This document shows positions 1 to 8,776 of a stretch of DNA of 64,000 nucleotides, piece by piece (position 1 is the stretch's first letter; every line of letters starts with the position of its first letter). The notes under the pieces were generated by a model. It made no database searches. It saw only the letters and a list, made by a program, of their open reading frames with translations, and was not told where the DNA came from. Source of the stretch: Bradyrhizobium lablabi (GTDB taxonomy: Bacteria; Pseudomonadota; Alphaproteobacteria; Rhizobiales; Xanthobacteraceae); the NCBI RefSeq assembly GCF_900141755.1, contig NZ_LT670844.1, positions 1,302,001 through 1,366,000 of the forward strand. Direction: 5' to 3'. The translations under genes were made by a program, and so were the position numbers.

Positions 1-244
1 TATCGTTGACCAACCAAGTCGGTACAGCGGTGATCGCCTTCGAACCGGTGCCAGAAACGTCCTTGGCCTGCAGGATCGAGAACTGAACGGTCGCGGCGTT
101 GCCCTGGTTGACCTCGGCGACGATGTACGCCTTGAGAGCGTTCTTCAGGCTGCGATAAGAGCTCGTGCGGCCAGCGGCGTCGGCCGCGGCGGCGAGAAGA
201 GAAACGGGCGGCAACTGAGCCGCAAGTGAAAACTGGCGTGCCAT
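1..244 (-). CDS. Phage structural-region protein, C-terminus beyond window
   Basis: The gene starts at the ATG complementary to 242-244 and runs leftward out of the window, so only about 81 residues are visible. The N-terminus reads MARQFSLAAQLPPVSLL and is followed by an Ala-rich stretch and a mixed beta-like segment. No catalytic motif is visible. It lies directly downstream of the major capsid gene in the packaging/head operon, where head-tail or tail-tube proteins usually sit, so a virion role is inferred from position only. A strong hairpin separates it from the capsid gene, so it may have its own promoter in the 178-nt gap. Confidence 0.6.
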   Translation of the reverse strand, partial: MARQFSLAAQLPPVSLLAAAADAAGRTSSYRSLKNALKAYIVAEVNQGNAATVQFSILQAKDVSGTGSKAITAVPTWLVND

Positions 245-373
245 GGTGAGTGGTCCTTTGCGATAAGGGGGCTACACCAGCAACCCCACTTTGAAAAAAT
301 ATCGTCTGGTGACGAAGGCTAAGCGTTTGCCGCCAGGGAAGCGGACGAGCGTCCGTTTGCCGAGAGGCAAGAA

Positions 374-395
374 CCTCCCGGCCGAAGCCGGGAGG
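374..395 (-). terminator. UUCG-capped hairpin after the major capsid gene
   Basis: A perfect 9-bp stem, CCTCCCGGC against GCCGGGAGG, has a four-base loop that reads TTCG on the minus strand and is followed there by TTCTTG. It lies 28 nt past the capsid stop codon. The very stable UUCG cap and the following T-rich bases fit an intrinsic terminator or an mRNA 3'-end stabiliser for the highly expressed capsid transcript. Confidence 0.6.
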
Positions 396-422
396 GAGTG
401 TTCGAAAAATGAAGAGAAGGAC

Positions 423-1805
423 TCAGCGAGCCGCGATCACAACGAACGGAGATTCGGTATTGCCACCCTTGAAACGGGTCCGGGCAGCAGTCCACATGGG
501 CTTTCCATCGACGCGGTAGGTGATGCGGAAGACCATTTCGTCGGTATTGAACGAAACGTGCATCGAAGTAGCCATCTGCACGCCGCCCTTGTCGACCAGC
601 ATGTACTGGCTGAGATCGACCAGCGCGATGTCGCCGGGAACGCCGAGTGCGGGATTGTATTCGGTCGTCACGATCGGACGGCCCTTCAAAGTCGCGAACG
701 GCGCGGCAGAGATGCCACCGGGCGGCATATAGACCAATGCACCGCCGGTTCCGACTGCGCCATTCAGCGCCGCCAACTGAGGCTCCATGTCCTGATTGAT
801 GAGCCACACGGCATTGCTGCGCGAACGCGAATTGCAGCGCGTCCACATCTTATCGATGTTCTCCTTGACGACCGTCCCGGCCTGCTGCCCCTGTTCTTTG
901 GCGACAGATACGAGCGCCGGCGCATTGAGGAAGCCGAGCGGCTGACCGGCACCGGTGCCTTCGACGATCGCGTCTTCCGTCATGAACATGACTTCTTCCG
1001 AGAATGCCTGCGCAGCGATCGACGTCAACGCCGTCGAGTCCTGAAGGAGCTCGTCGGTCACGGTCATCTTCGAAATGAGTTTCTTCAGATCGAATTCGAC
1101 CATGCGGAACTTCGGGCGGGACTCTGTACCGGTCACGCCCTCAGCCGCCCAGTTGGAGGCGACACCGCCCCAACGTGAACCGGTGGCGCGGCTGGTTTCG
1201 TCGACGCCGGGGATCTTCAGACCGTTCGCATTGGCGCTGATTGGCGTCTTGCTAACGCGGCTGATGATCTCGCCCATGTCGTGGGCAAGCATGAAGATCG
1301 AAGCGGCGAAGTCCACCTGAACGAGGAAGCCGCCACCAGTGGGATCAACTTCGCCGGCGCCGGTTGGCGCGCGAACGAGGCGGGAGTCGGTGCTCGATCC
1401 CTTGCTGGCGTAATAATTGAAGATCGACTGAAGCTGCTCTCCGAAAGAGCCGAAGTTCTTGGTCTTGTCGGGCGTAATGCCGAGGCCCTTGCGCGCGATG
1501 CTCAGGCAGTCGTCATATACAGCCTTGCGACCTTCGCGGGAACCGTAGTTGCGCGCTTCCGCAACCAGGCTCGAGAGAGTGCGCTCGGAGGTAACGGGCT
1601 CATGGCGGCCATTGTCGCCGCCTTCGCTGCCATCAAGAGGACGGGCCAGCGCCGCCGACGCCGACTGCGCGCGTTCGGCGCGCTCGATCTTACCCTTGAT
1701 CACAAGGATCTCGGCCTCTTTCGCGGCGAACGCCGCCTCGTCGTCGACCAAACCGGCCAGTTCGTCACTTGCCGCGGCGTGCGCCCGGCGGAGTTCCTTA
1801 AGCAT
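423..1805 (-). CDS. Phage major capsid protein, HK97 fold
   Basis: A 460-residue HK97-type coat protein. The first ~75 residues are a charged, helical scaffold-like delta domain (MLKELRRAHAAASDEL onward, rich in E/K/A), which in HK97-like phages is removed by the prohead protease. The rest is the shell-forming domain, with the family-typical pattern GGFLVQ near residue 160 and AFTEE-like helices. The C-terminal strand ends in VVIAAR. Length fits the family (about 400-460 before cleavage). The start is supported by GGAG seven bases upstream. Its neighbours are the prohead protease upstream and an unassigned structural gene downstream, the usual TerS-TerL-portal-protease-capsid order. Confidence 0.93.
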   Translation of the reverse strand: MLKELRRAHAAASDELAGLVDDEAAFAAKEAEILVIKGKIERAERAQSASAALARPLDGSEGGDNGRHEPVTSERTLSSLVAEARNYGSREGRKAVYDDCLSIARKGLGITPDKTKNFGSFGEQLQSIFNYYASKGSSTDSRLVRAPTGAGEVDPTGGGFLVQVDFAASIFMLAHDMGEIISRVSKTPISANANGLKIPGVDETSRATGSRWGGVASNWAAEGVTGTESRPKFRMVEFDLKKLISKMTVTDELLQDSTALTSIAAQAFSEEVMFMTEDAIVEGTGAGQPLGFLNAPALVSVAKEQGQQAGTVVKENIDKMWTRCNSRSRSNAVWLINQDMEPQLAALNGAVGTGGALVYMPPGGISAAPFATLKGRPIVTTEYNPALGVPGDIALVDLSQYMLVDKGGVQMATSMHVSFNTDEMVFRITYRVDGKPMWTAARTRFKGGNTESPFVVIAAR

Positions 1806-1826
1806 GTAGAGTCTCCATAGGAAAAT

Positions 1827-1845
1827 GCTGCGCCAAACGCGCAGC
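1827..1845 (-). terminator. Hairpin between protease and capsid genes
   Basis: GCTGCGC and GCGCAGC form a 7-bp stem with a 5-nt loop, followed on the minus strand by ATTTTCC. It sits in the 93-nt gap before the capsid start. The T-tract is short, so it could be a partial terminator, a processing site that raises capsid mRNA stability, or neither. Confidence 0.35.
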
Positions 1846-1898
1846 GGTTAAACATCCGCCGGGACAGCGAATGAATTCAGTGAATTGAATTTCGAGAT

Positions 1899-3110
1899 TT
1901 AGACCGCTTCGGCCTGTGCTTTGCGCGCGCGCGCGATACGTTCGCGGCGTTCACGCGCCGCCTTCTGATCGTCCAAAACGATCACATCGGGCTTTCCACT
2001 ATCATCGGCGTCGGTCTCGGTTACATCCGCCGAGTCCGCAACGCCCTTCACGATGTCACAAGCCGCAGACAATTGCGTGTGCGCATCGCGAAGTTTCTTT
2101 TGATTTTCGGCCGATAGGACGCGACCAGCCTTTTCGATCTTGCCGGTTGCGAGATATTTCGCCCTCATCCGCGCCGCCCGGAAGCACCGCGCCGGAGCGC
2201 TCTTGCCTTCGGCGACATAGGCAAGTTCGACATCATCGAACCCTGTGGTGTCCGGCTCGTCATTGAAGTCGGCCAAGAATTCGGCGAGTTCTTCATTCGC
2301 CATTGCGGTGAACGCATCGGCGAGATCAAAAAGGATGTCGACCAGCATATTCGGGACGTTGCTGCCATCGCCTTCGATTTCGGCTTCCCATTCCGACCAG
2401 CTTGTCAGCATTCCAAGATCGGAAAGAATACTGATGAGGAAACCGAGATCGTAAAGGCCCTTTGTCTTGCGACCCAGAACCTTCCGGACCAATAGCGCGG
2501 AGCGGCGTTTGACCTTATCGGCCGGCGGCTCGATTACTTCGTCGACCAACCCGAGCCGATCGACGTCGATGCCCGCGGCGCGCGCCTGCACTAATGCCGT
2601 AGGCAGAGCGGGAACCGGAACCACCGAGATTTCCAGTAACTCCTGCTTCTTAAAATTTATGCCCTGCGGCCGACTCTTGTCCTTCGACAAATCCCATTCG
2701 ATCGGCTGGAATCCAACCGACACCGCATTGAGGTAGCCGCCCTTGAGCATCTGATAGACGGCTTCAGCCTTCGGATTGACGGAAGCTTCCATGAACTCGA
2801 TTTCGCCGACCAGGCGAGTTCCTTCGACGCGAACGTTGCGCGCTTTGCCGATCACGTTCTCGATCGTGTTCGCGTCGTGGCCGAACAGCGCCACGGGATT
2901 CGCATTGAAGGAATCCAATACCCAACCGCGGGCGTCGATCGTGTCGCCGTAACGATCGACCGAACCGTCACTGAAAACGAACTTCATCACCCGTTCGTCG
3001 CCAACCATTTGAAGATCGGCTGACGGCGCAAGGCGCAGCAACACGCCAGGCGCACTGCCCGACACTAGCTTCGATCGGAATTCAGCAATATCGACCACGG
3101 TCTTTTTCAT
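1899..3110 (-). CDS. HK97-family prohead protease with long C-terminal extension
   Basis: A 403-residue protein. Residues ~30-190 match the HK97 prohead protease (peptidase U35) fold: FVFSDGSVDRYGDTIDARGW, the AVNPVALFGHD-like segment with the likely catalytic His (FGHDANT), and the ISVVPVPALPTAL strand carrying the conserved Ser region (LLEISVVP). In the family it degrades scaffold and trims the coat protein. Residues ~200-403 are an extra, mostly helical and acidic region ending in K/R/E/A repeats, which may act as a scaffold-like tail. Family members are often about 200 residues, so the extension is notable. Good SD (AAGGAA) before the ATG; the portal gene ends 9 nt upstream. Confidence 0.9.
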   Translation of the reverse strand: MKKTVVDIAEFRSKLVSGSAPGVLLRLAPSADLQMVGDERVMKFVFSDGSVDRYGDTIDARGWVLDSFNANPVALFGHDANTIENVIGKARNVRVEGTRLVGEIEFMEASVNPKAEAVYQMLKGGYLNAVSVGFQPIEWDLSKDKSRPQGINFKKQELLEISVVPVPALPTALVQARAAGIDVDRLGLVDEVIEPPADKVKRRSALLVRKVLGRKTKGLYDLGFLISILSDLGMLTSWSEWEAEIEGDGSNVPNMLVDILFDLADAFTAMANEELAEFLADFNDEPDTTGFDDVELAYVAEGKSAPARCFRAARMRAKYLATGKIEKAGRVLSAENQKKLRDAHTQLSAACDIVKGVADSADVTETDADDSGKPDVIVLDDQKAARERRERIARARKAQAEAV

Positions 3111-3119
3111 CGTCGTTCC

Positions 3120-4400
3120 TTAGAAGCCGGGATCCGGCGAAGTACCTTCATCTGGGCGGCCGGCACCATCTGCCGGCGTGCCCGTAACATCTGAACCGTT
3201 GGCCGCAGAGTTCGCCGGCGTGAGCAGTACGTCACCGCCGGGAAGCGGCGGGTCGCCCTCGAGCGCGCGGCACTCGTTCTGCGTCTTGAGCCCGGAGATG
3301 ACTTGCGTCCGGTAGGTGTTGACCCGCGTCGATTCTGCAGCCCTGAGAAGGCGCCGCTCGTCGAAGTCCGCAGTCAAATCCTCGTCGTCCAGATCGAACT
3401 TCTGAACGAATTTCTGCTCCCACATATCTAGATCGGGCATGATCGTGGTGTTGACGTAAGACTGATCCGCATCATCGAGCTTGATGCGTGAGCTTTCGCC
3501 GGCGACACCGAGTTTGTGCAGCGGCACGCCAACGGCTCGCGCCATCTCTTCAACGGAAAACTTCAGTTGATCTATGAATTGCAGATCGACCGAATTTAAC
3601 TGCATCGGCTTCCATTCGAGGCCTTCCTCGAGGATCGCCGTCTTTCCTATATTCTGCAGTCCGGAGCGAAGCGTGTTCCACTGATCGCGCAGGCGATTCG
3701 CCGCGTCGACCGAAAGAGTTTTCGGCGTTTGCAGCACACCGCTAGGGCGCGCACCGTTCGCCATGAAACGGGCCTGCTGTTGCGTCAAGCCCATCGCGAC
3801 GCCGATACTGTCTCGAGCAATTCCGATCGTCGAAAGGCCCGTCAGCATATTAAAGGTGACGTCACGTAGATGAAAGATATCGTCTGATGGTATCGTCAGG
3901 GGTAGACCCTGAAGCATCGCCATCTGAAACAGGCCATAGCGAGCCACGTTGTAGAAGATCGAACCGTCCGGTGCCTCGAGCAAGAGAACCGCGTCAGGGT
4001 TTACGGGTATCAGCGCGATCGGATCGCCGCGCATGTTCCGCAAAATTACCGCATATGCGTTCCCGCGGAGCAGGAACGACGTATGCATTTGAAGCGCAAA
4101 CTCGAACCACGTCTGAATTACGTTTGGCCGCTTGAAAAGCTTCGCGACCGGATGGTTGGTGATCGGCTTTTCGCTTCGCGCACCGCCGACCGGCAAGAGC
4201 CTAGGAAGGCAGCGCGCCACATCCTTACTACGAATTGAAACACCGGCCTTGAACGTCAAAACGCCCATGGCCGATAGTTGATTGATGGACAATCCCGTCG
4301 CGGACGGGACGCTCCCTAATATCGGCAGAAATCCTGCATCGTCGCTGCTATAGCCCGACCGCTGCACAGCCGAGCGCGACATCCTCGAAAGTCCACCCAT
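3120..4400 (-). CDS. Phage portal protein (HK97 type)
   Basis: A 426-residue portal protein that would form the dodecameric DNA channel at one capsid vertex. Recognisable stretches are KLFKRPNVIQTWFEF, LLRGNAYAVILRN, LIPVNPDAVLL, IFHLRD, a 'VPLHKLG' turn and the C-terminal ADFDERRLLRAAESTRVNTY helix typical of the HK97 portal family. I chose the ATG at 4398-4400 because it overlaps the stop of the upstream small membrane gene (TAATG), implying translational coupling. A longer in-frame reading upstream has unlike composition. The C-terminus is Gly/Pro/Asp-rich and probably disordered. Confidence 0.92.
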   Translation of the reverse strand: MGGLSRMSRSAVQRSGYSSDDAGFLPILGSVPSATGLSINQLSAMGVLTFKAGVSIRSKDVARCLPRLLPVGGARSEKPITNHPVAKLFKRPNVIQTWFEFALQMHTSFLLRGNAYAVILRNMRGDPIALIPVNPDAVLLLEAPDGSIFYNVARYGLFQMAMLQGLPLTIPSDDIFHLRDVTFNMLTGLSTIGIARDSIGVAMGLTQQQARFMANGARPSGVLQTPKTLSVDAANRLRDQWNTLRSGLQNIGKTAILEEGLEWKPMQLNSVDLQFIDQLKFSVEEMARAVGVPLHKLGVAGESSRIKLDDADQSYVNTTIMPDLDMWEQKFVQKFDLDDEDLTADFDERRLLRAAESTRVNTYRTQVISGLKTQNECRALEGDPPLPGGDVLLTPANSAANGSDVTGTPADGAGRPDEGTSPDPGF

Positions 4401-4588
4401 TATCGGACACCGAAGATGGCAACGCCCGCGAGTACCGCGCCAGGTATGGCCAGAGCCGCCGGCGGATATACCGGCCAGATGCCAACACCGATCAAGACGC
4501 AACCACCGAACAACAACACTTCCTGGAAGCCGATCGGCGCCGCGGCGGCCTGCAGTCCGGATTTGATGGCAGACCAGAACCGCGACAT
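4400..4588 (-). CDS. Small two-helix membrane protein in packaging operon
   Basis: A 62-residue protein starting MSRFWSAIKSG. It has two hydrophobic segments: VLLFGGCVLIGVGIW and the Ala/Pro-rich ALAIPGAVLAGVAIFG. The start is chosen from a GAGGAA Shine-Dalgarno six bases upstream; ATG and TTG codons just before it are in frame but badly placed. It lies between terminase and portal and overlaps the portal start by one base. I do not recognise a named family. The location is conserved in spirit with other rhizobial prophages, which also carry a short membrane protein here, but its role is unknown. Confidence 0.7.
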   Translation of the reverse strand: MSRFWSAIKSGLQAAAAPIGFQEVLLFGGCVLIGVGIWPVYPPAALAIPGAVLAGVAIFGVR

Positions 4589-4598
4589 TCGCATTTCC

Positions 4599-6290
4599 TC
4601 AAACAACGAGCAGCGCGCGCTCTTCGTAAATCGAAGGGCCTCCCGACGCCGTAGGGTTCATCGCCATTCGATCAACAGCGCAGAACAGCGCCATCAGAGG
4701 ATCGATCTTTCCGTAACCAGACGCATCGCGGACGATCCGCATTCCAGTTGGCGTTGGCTGCGTGATCGCATTGCCGGCACACCATGCCATCATGGCTTGG
4801 CCGCCGTGCTTAAAGGATCCATCGGCAAGCTTGCGCTCAATCGACTTAATGGCGCCCATCAGGCCGAAACCCTGGCGGACGCCTATCAGGTTTTCATTTT
4901 CTTCCGAAACGCCAATCTCGGCGAGCGCATCAACGATGAGACCGAGGCCAGCGGGGTCGGCGCCAACTTCGGCTAATCGTCCAGACGCCCTAACCTTCTC
5001 AATGACAGCCACCAACCCAGCGACATCTTCCGGCAAATGATCGACATACGTCAGGTCACCAGCGCCCTTAAAATCTTCATAGAGCGGACGATTGGCCTTG
5101 CGGCGCTCCAGCCCCTCTGGCGAGATGAACCCGTGCGTCCAAGCAAGCCATCTCTTCGTAACCCGCTCGCGGCCGACAACCGCAAGGCCCAAAATATCAT
5201 CGAGCCCGCCACCATCGAACCCGACAGTTAGAACTTCCGATCGATCGATCACCGCATCAAGCGTGAGCCCAGGCTCAATGCCACGATGCCATAGCGGCGC
5301 TCCAGCCCAACCATTGCTGCGTAGTCCAATCCCGATCTGAACGTTGAGGTGCTGAGATGCCCAGCGCCTAAACTCCTCCTCACCGGTATCCTTCGCAGTC
5401 TGGAATTCCTGGTTCAGCCGATCGACCGTGATGCTGCGGCCGTTGTTTGGTGTGACCATCCACCAGTTGGTTGGATCGCCCCAACGCTCCTCATCCTTCG
5501 CGATTTCGTCCGGAAACTCATAGAGCACTGGCAGCATCGCGCCTTCGCGAAGGCCGTCGCGGATATCGCGGGCTTTATCGAGTTCGGACTTGAACACTCC
5601 CGCCGGCGGGCGTTCCGACTGCGTCGTGATGAAGACGAGAAAGCCTTCCTTCTGTGAGATCAGGCCGCCACGAAGCTGGCCGATAACCCGGTCCGCGTTC
5701 GCGTTGCCTGAAACGACGTGGAGCTCGTCGACCAGAATGCCGGCCGGTTTGACGCCGGTCAGAACCTTCGGGTCGAACGATTTAACCTGGAGCGTCGCGC
5801 CAGTCGGAAGATATGTGATCTTCTTTAGGTGAAACTGAATATGGATGCGCTTCGGATCGCGGAGCTTTGGATCCGCCTCGATCATACCCGCGACTTGGTC
5901 GAAGGCTATCTCGGTGATCGGCTGCGTTGGCGCTATCAGAAGGAACTCAGCGTTTGGCCTCTTGTTGATCAAGAGCGACGTCAGCATGAGCGCCGCGCCA
6001 TTGGTGGTCTTGGAATTCTTCTTTGGCACCAATAGGAAGACTTCACGAACGTTCCGTTCGCCCGTCACCCCATCGATAGATCCGTGCAGCGCCCGCACGA
6101 TGTCCCGGAACCAATCGCCCGCGGCATCCGCCAGCAACGGCTGGCCCGCCACGTCCGGAAGCCTCAGCTTATCGAATATCGTGACCGCGCGCCGTGCTGC
6201 CGCCTCATCAAGAGGGAGATTTGGCACCAACGACCGGGACTTGCTCTGTATCCTTTGCTGCCAATCCGGACACGCCAGGGAAATAGTCAC
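4599..6290 (-). CDS. Phage terminase large subunit
   Basis: A 563-residue DNA-packaging motor. The N-terminal ATPase shows a variant Walker A PKKNSKT (residues ~89-95), Walker B ILVDE (~185-189) and coupling motif ITTQSE (~221-226). The C-terminal RNase H-like nuclease begins with TVGFDGGGLDD (Asp ~359), and a further acidic cluster follows near EVGADPAG. This is the HK97/lambda-type TerL that cuts and translocates DNA into the prohead through the portal. I place the start at a GTG that overlaps the TerS stop (GTGA), in preference to a TTG six codons earlier. The gene is complete and in the normal order. Confidence 0.95.
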   Translation of the reverse strand: MTISLACPDWQQRIQSKSRSLVPNLPLDEAAARRAVTIFDKLRLPDVAGQPLLADAAGDWFRDIVRALHGSIDGVTGERNVREVFLLVPKKNSKTTNGAALMLTSLLINKRPNAEFLLIAPTQPITEIAFDQVAGMIEADPKLRDPKRIHIQFHLKKITYLPTGATLQVKSFDPKVLTGVKPAGILVDELHVVSGNANADRVIGQLRGGLISQKEGFLVFITTQSERPPAGVFKSELDKARDIRDGLREGAMLPVLYEFPDEIAKDEERWGDPTNWWMVTPNNGRSITVDRLNQEFQTAKDTGEEEFRRWASQHLNVQIGIGLRSNGWAGAPLWHRGIEPGLTLDAVIDRSEVLTVGFDGGGLDDILGLAVVGRERVTKRWLAWTHGFISPEGLERRKANRPLYEDFKGAGDLTYVDHLPEDVAGLVAVIEKVRASGRLAEVGADPAGLGLIVDALAEIGVSEENENLIGVRQGFGLMGAIKSIERKLADGSFKHGGQAMMAWCAGNAITQPTPTGMRIVRDASGYGKIDPLMALFCAVDRMAMNPTASGGPSIYEERALLVV

Positions 6291-6841
6291 TGAAGCAGAT
6301 GATCCCAATCGTCGCCTGATTTGCCGGCCGCGGTGCCAGCGGTAGCGTCCGGCTGTTCCGGATCAGGAGACTTGTTGTCGGCCCGATCGGCATCAATGAA
6401 CGCCTTCACGGCAAGACCCAGTGTCTTGAGTGTGTTCGCGCGCGCCGGGAGGTCCACCGCCCGCAACATGCCCGTCCGGCGCCGGGCATCGCGGTCGCCA
6501 GCACATTCCGAAATGATCATGTCCTCGAGCTCGTCGACCTGGGTCGTGGTTGCCATGAGCTCGCTCAGCATCCGCACGGCCAGATTCTTACCCTCGCGCG
6601 TAATGGTCTTTGCGTCTTCCGGCTTCCTGATCGCGGGAACGAAATCGAGCTTCTTGAACGTGCCGGTGTCTGCGGCGTCGGCGCGGATCATGCGCGACCA
6701 GTTGTTTGCCTTGGCCCGTTTCCGGATGGCGCCTTCGGAGACGCCGTACCACTCAGCGATTTGTCGGATAGAGGTTTTACCGGCCCGATAGTCCTTCTCT
6801 ATCCCCTTCCAATCAATAACCTTTTTCTTTTTCTTCTTCAT
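6287..6841 (-). CDS. Phage terminase small subunit
   Basis: A 184-residue DNA-recognition subunit. Residues ~10-45 form a helix-turn-helix (DYRAGKTSIRQIAEWYGVSEGAIRKRAKANNW) of the small-terminase type that binds the packaging site. A helical oligomerisation region follows (~75-150) and a short Asp-rich tail probably contacts TerL. The protein begins with six lysines in seven residues, encoded by an A/G-only run. No clear Shine-Dalgarno precedes the ATG. It is coupled to TerL by a GTGA overlap. The ~100-nt gap upstream is a natural place to look for the cos or pac site. Confidence 0.88.
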   Translation of the reverse strand: MKKKKKKVIDWKGIEKDYRAGKTSIRQIAEWYGVSEGAIRKRAKANNWSRMIRADAADTGTFKKLDFVPAIRKPEDAKTITREGKNLAVRMLSELMATTTQVDELEDMIISECAGDRDARRRTGMLRAVDLPARANTLKTLGLAVKAFIDADRADNKSPDPEQPDATAGTAAGKSGDDWDHLLQ

Positions 6842-6941
6842 CGTCAGTACGCGCTAGTACGCACCCTCTAAAACCTCAAAATGCTCGAAAATCCGGCGAT
6901 GAGTATGACTGCGGTGCTAGGGTGCTCGGGCTTCAAAACAA

Positions 6942-7253
6942 TTAAACCGGCGGGGGTGCCGCCATCCGCCGGGCGCGCGCGCGCATCGTCTTTGCCGTGT
7001 GATGACCTCCGCACAACGCCTGCCCATTGGCCAGGTCTAGCGCGGAACCACCGTCCTTGATCTCCACGATATGGTCGGCGAATAGCCTGACACCCGACCG
7101 TCCGCAGCCTGGCCACTGACACTGCCCGCCCGCTCGCTCTACGACTGCGGTGCGCCACGCCCTATGCTCTGGCGTGGAGTAGTGGTCTGCCGCCTGCTTA
7201 GGTGGCGGACGTATTCGTCTAGTGTCTGCCGTACCCAGGCGCGGCCGGCTCAT
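6942..7253 (-). CDS. HNH endonuclease beside terminase
   Basis: A 103-residue HNH nuclease. The ββα-metal core is GGQCQWPGCGRSG, then LFADHIVEIKDGGSALDLANGQALC and GGHH. It shows a Cys pair that probably binds zinc, the catalytic DH, the central Asn and the final HH. In HK97-like phages an HNH protein next to TerS/TerL is needed for cos cleavage and maturation, and the location here fits that role. A GTG five codons upstream is an alternative start; neither start has a convincing Shine-Dalgarno. Confidence 0.9.
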   Translation of the reverse strand: MSRPRLGTADTRRIRPPPKQAADHYSTPEHRAWRTAVVERAGGQCQWPGCGRSGVRLFADHIVEIKDGGSALDLANGQALCGGHHTAKTMRARARRMAAPPPV

Positions 7254-7276
7254 ACTGAGCTTGCTCACTGCTTGGG

Positions 7277-8329
7277 CTAGGCCACCCGCGAGTAGGTCGA
7301 GCCAGCAAGCAAGCGCTGCACTTGCGGCTTGTTCCGGGCGCCTATCTCGGTAACAATGTCATCGGTCGACTTGCCAAGTGAAGCCAGGAACCTGGCATTG
7401 CGTATCTGATCAGGTTTCAGCCGATCGTCACCAGCGCAGATGACCTTCTCGGCATATGACGGGTCGCACCAATTCGCTGCAGCCAACGGGTTCGGTAACC
7501 CACGGCGCGATGCAGACTCAAAGAACCGGTTGACGATTTCTTGTTTGTCGTCCGGTGTGACGCGCTCATTAGCACCAGCGGCGCCGATCTGGCGCAGATA
7601 CTTCAGGCCGGCATATCCGCCGGGGATCATGTTCAGACCCTTGGGATACAACGTCTCGAGGCTAACCATCTGCTCTTCAAGAGCCATAGCCTCAGATTCA
7701 GTCTGTCCGCAGGCGACAATCGTGTGATGAACGGTCAGGGCACGATCGGCCCAATGTCTAATAGCTTGATGGAAGCGATATCTCGAACCACGCTCTGCTG
7801 CGCGGACGTGTTCAGCCCATCTTGTGCGCCAACCGCGGCGCGTTACGCCAATATAGGAAAACGCATTTTCCGGAAGGCTTTTGCCGTTCTCATCGTGAAC
7901 GTAAGTATGTGAGTATGTTTGATATTTCAATGAAATATCGGACGCAGTGCGAACTATCGACATTAGCGGCGCAGTGATCAAAACTCGCCGATCGCCACGC
8001 TTCAGAACGAACGTGGCGACCAAAGGCAATTGCCGGTCGCCGTATCTCTCGTTTCCTTGAGCTATTGCGGCAGCGTATCGCTCACCTTCAAATGGCTGGA
8101 AATGATAACTGAAATCGCCCGTTTCTTGATCGAGCTGAACGAGCATATCGCCGCAAGGAAGGTTTACAACCTCACCGGCTGGCGATGAAATAGCGCGCAT
8201 CAGCTTGGATATTTCTCCACCAAACTCCTTGTCGAATATCGCATAGATGTCGTTGACGGCGTGGGCGAATTGCTTATCGAGACCAGTCAAAAACCGGAAA
8301 TTATCCCAATTCACATATTGCAGCTTCAT
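7277..8329 (-). CDS. GIY-YIG nuclease-domain protein
   Basis: A 350-residue protein with a divergent GIY-YIG domain at residues ~165-235: FSYIGVTRRGW supplies the YIG strand, TRWAEHVRAAERGSRY the conserved Arg and His, EEQMVSLETLYPKGLN the catalytic Glu and the Asn. About 160 residues of unassigned N-terminal sequence precede it, and a C-terminal HTH-like tail (ARFLASLGKSTDDIVTEIG) may bind DNA. This arrangement resembles free-standing phage homing endonucleases. It sits next to the HNH gene, upstream of the terminase. Start taken at the second codon of a TTG-ATG pair. Confidence 0.75.
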   Translation of the reverse strand: MKLQYVNWDNFRFLTGLDKQFAHAVNDIYAIFDKEFGGEISKLMRAISSPAGEVVNLPCGDMLVQLDQETGDFSYHFQPFEGERYAAAIAQGNERYGDRQLPLVATFVLKRGDRRVLITAPLMSIVRTASDISLKYQTYSHTYVHDENGKSLPENAFSYIGVTRRGWRTRWAEHVRAAERGSRYRFHQAIRHWADRALTVHHTIVACGQTESEAMALEEQMVSLETLYPKGLNMIPGGYAGLKYLRQIGAAGANERVTPDDKQEIVNRFFESASRRGLPNPLAAANWCDPSYAEKVICAGDDRLKPDQIRNARFLASLGKSTDDIVTEIGARNKPQVQRLLAGSTYSRVA

Positions 8330-8365
8330 CAACCACCAAGTCTTGATTCGCGATCAAGCTACATT

Positions 8366-8572
8366 CTAAGCCGGATCCCATGCCGGCGCGACGTACTCGC
8401 TCGGCATGTAGTCCATTGGATCTGCATGATCCATCGTCAGATCATCTGCGTTCCTGGTTATCGATTCTGATAACCCAAGGCGGAACTTGAGGTTGTCGCG
8501 CCTGCGATAGTGACGCGCCTTACCGCCGTCCGTTTGCTTTCGATTGAAGCTGGTTTGGATGACGTCGCCCAT
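8366..8572 (-). CDS. Hypothetical phage protein (68 aa)
   Basis: A small basic-then-acidic protein, MGDVIQTSFNRKQTDGG onward, with a RRRDNLKFRLGL stretch and an acidic Met/Pro-rich tail. It follows the tiny membrane gene by four nucleotides, which supports a shared transcript. No recognisable family or motif. It is read leftward, in line with its neighbours. Confidence 0.55.
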   Translation of the reverse strand: MGDVIQTSFNRKQTDGGKARHYRRRDNLKFRLGLSESITRNADDLTMDHADPMDYMPSEYVAPAWDPA

Positions 8573-8576
8573 CAGC

Positions 8577-8654
8577 TTACTTGCCGAAAAACATAATCAG
8601 GATAGTTGCACAGACTATCGCAGTGCAGATCACCCAAGCGTTAGCCGTGTTCAT
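8577..8654 (-). CDS. Micro-protein with one membrane helix (25 aa)
   Basis: MNTANAWVICTAIVCATILI is followed by MFFGK, so nearly the whole protein is a single membrane-spanning helix. The ATG is preceded by GGAG at eight bases. A longer in-frame reading exists upstream but lacks hydrophobic character and a ribosome site. Its length and form resemble the single-helix microproteins found in phage lysis or membrane-modifying modules; no function can be assigned. Confidence 0.5.
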   Translation of the reverse strand: MNTANAWVICTAIVCATILIMFFGK

Positions 8655-8776
8655 TTTGGAATCTCCGAGAGGTCCGCCGCTTCCCGCGTCCGGGACCGCG
8701 CGATTAGATCGCGGTTGCGGCGGTTTTTGTTGCGGAATCGTGATAGCGTTGCCCTCACAAATGGAGGGCATGCGCC

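Noticed and set aside
291..1178. 295-codon plus-strand reading opposite the capsid gene
   Set aside because: Antisense to an HK97 capsid gene and full of Arg/His/Asp.
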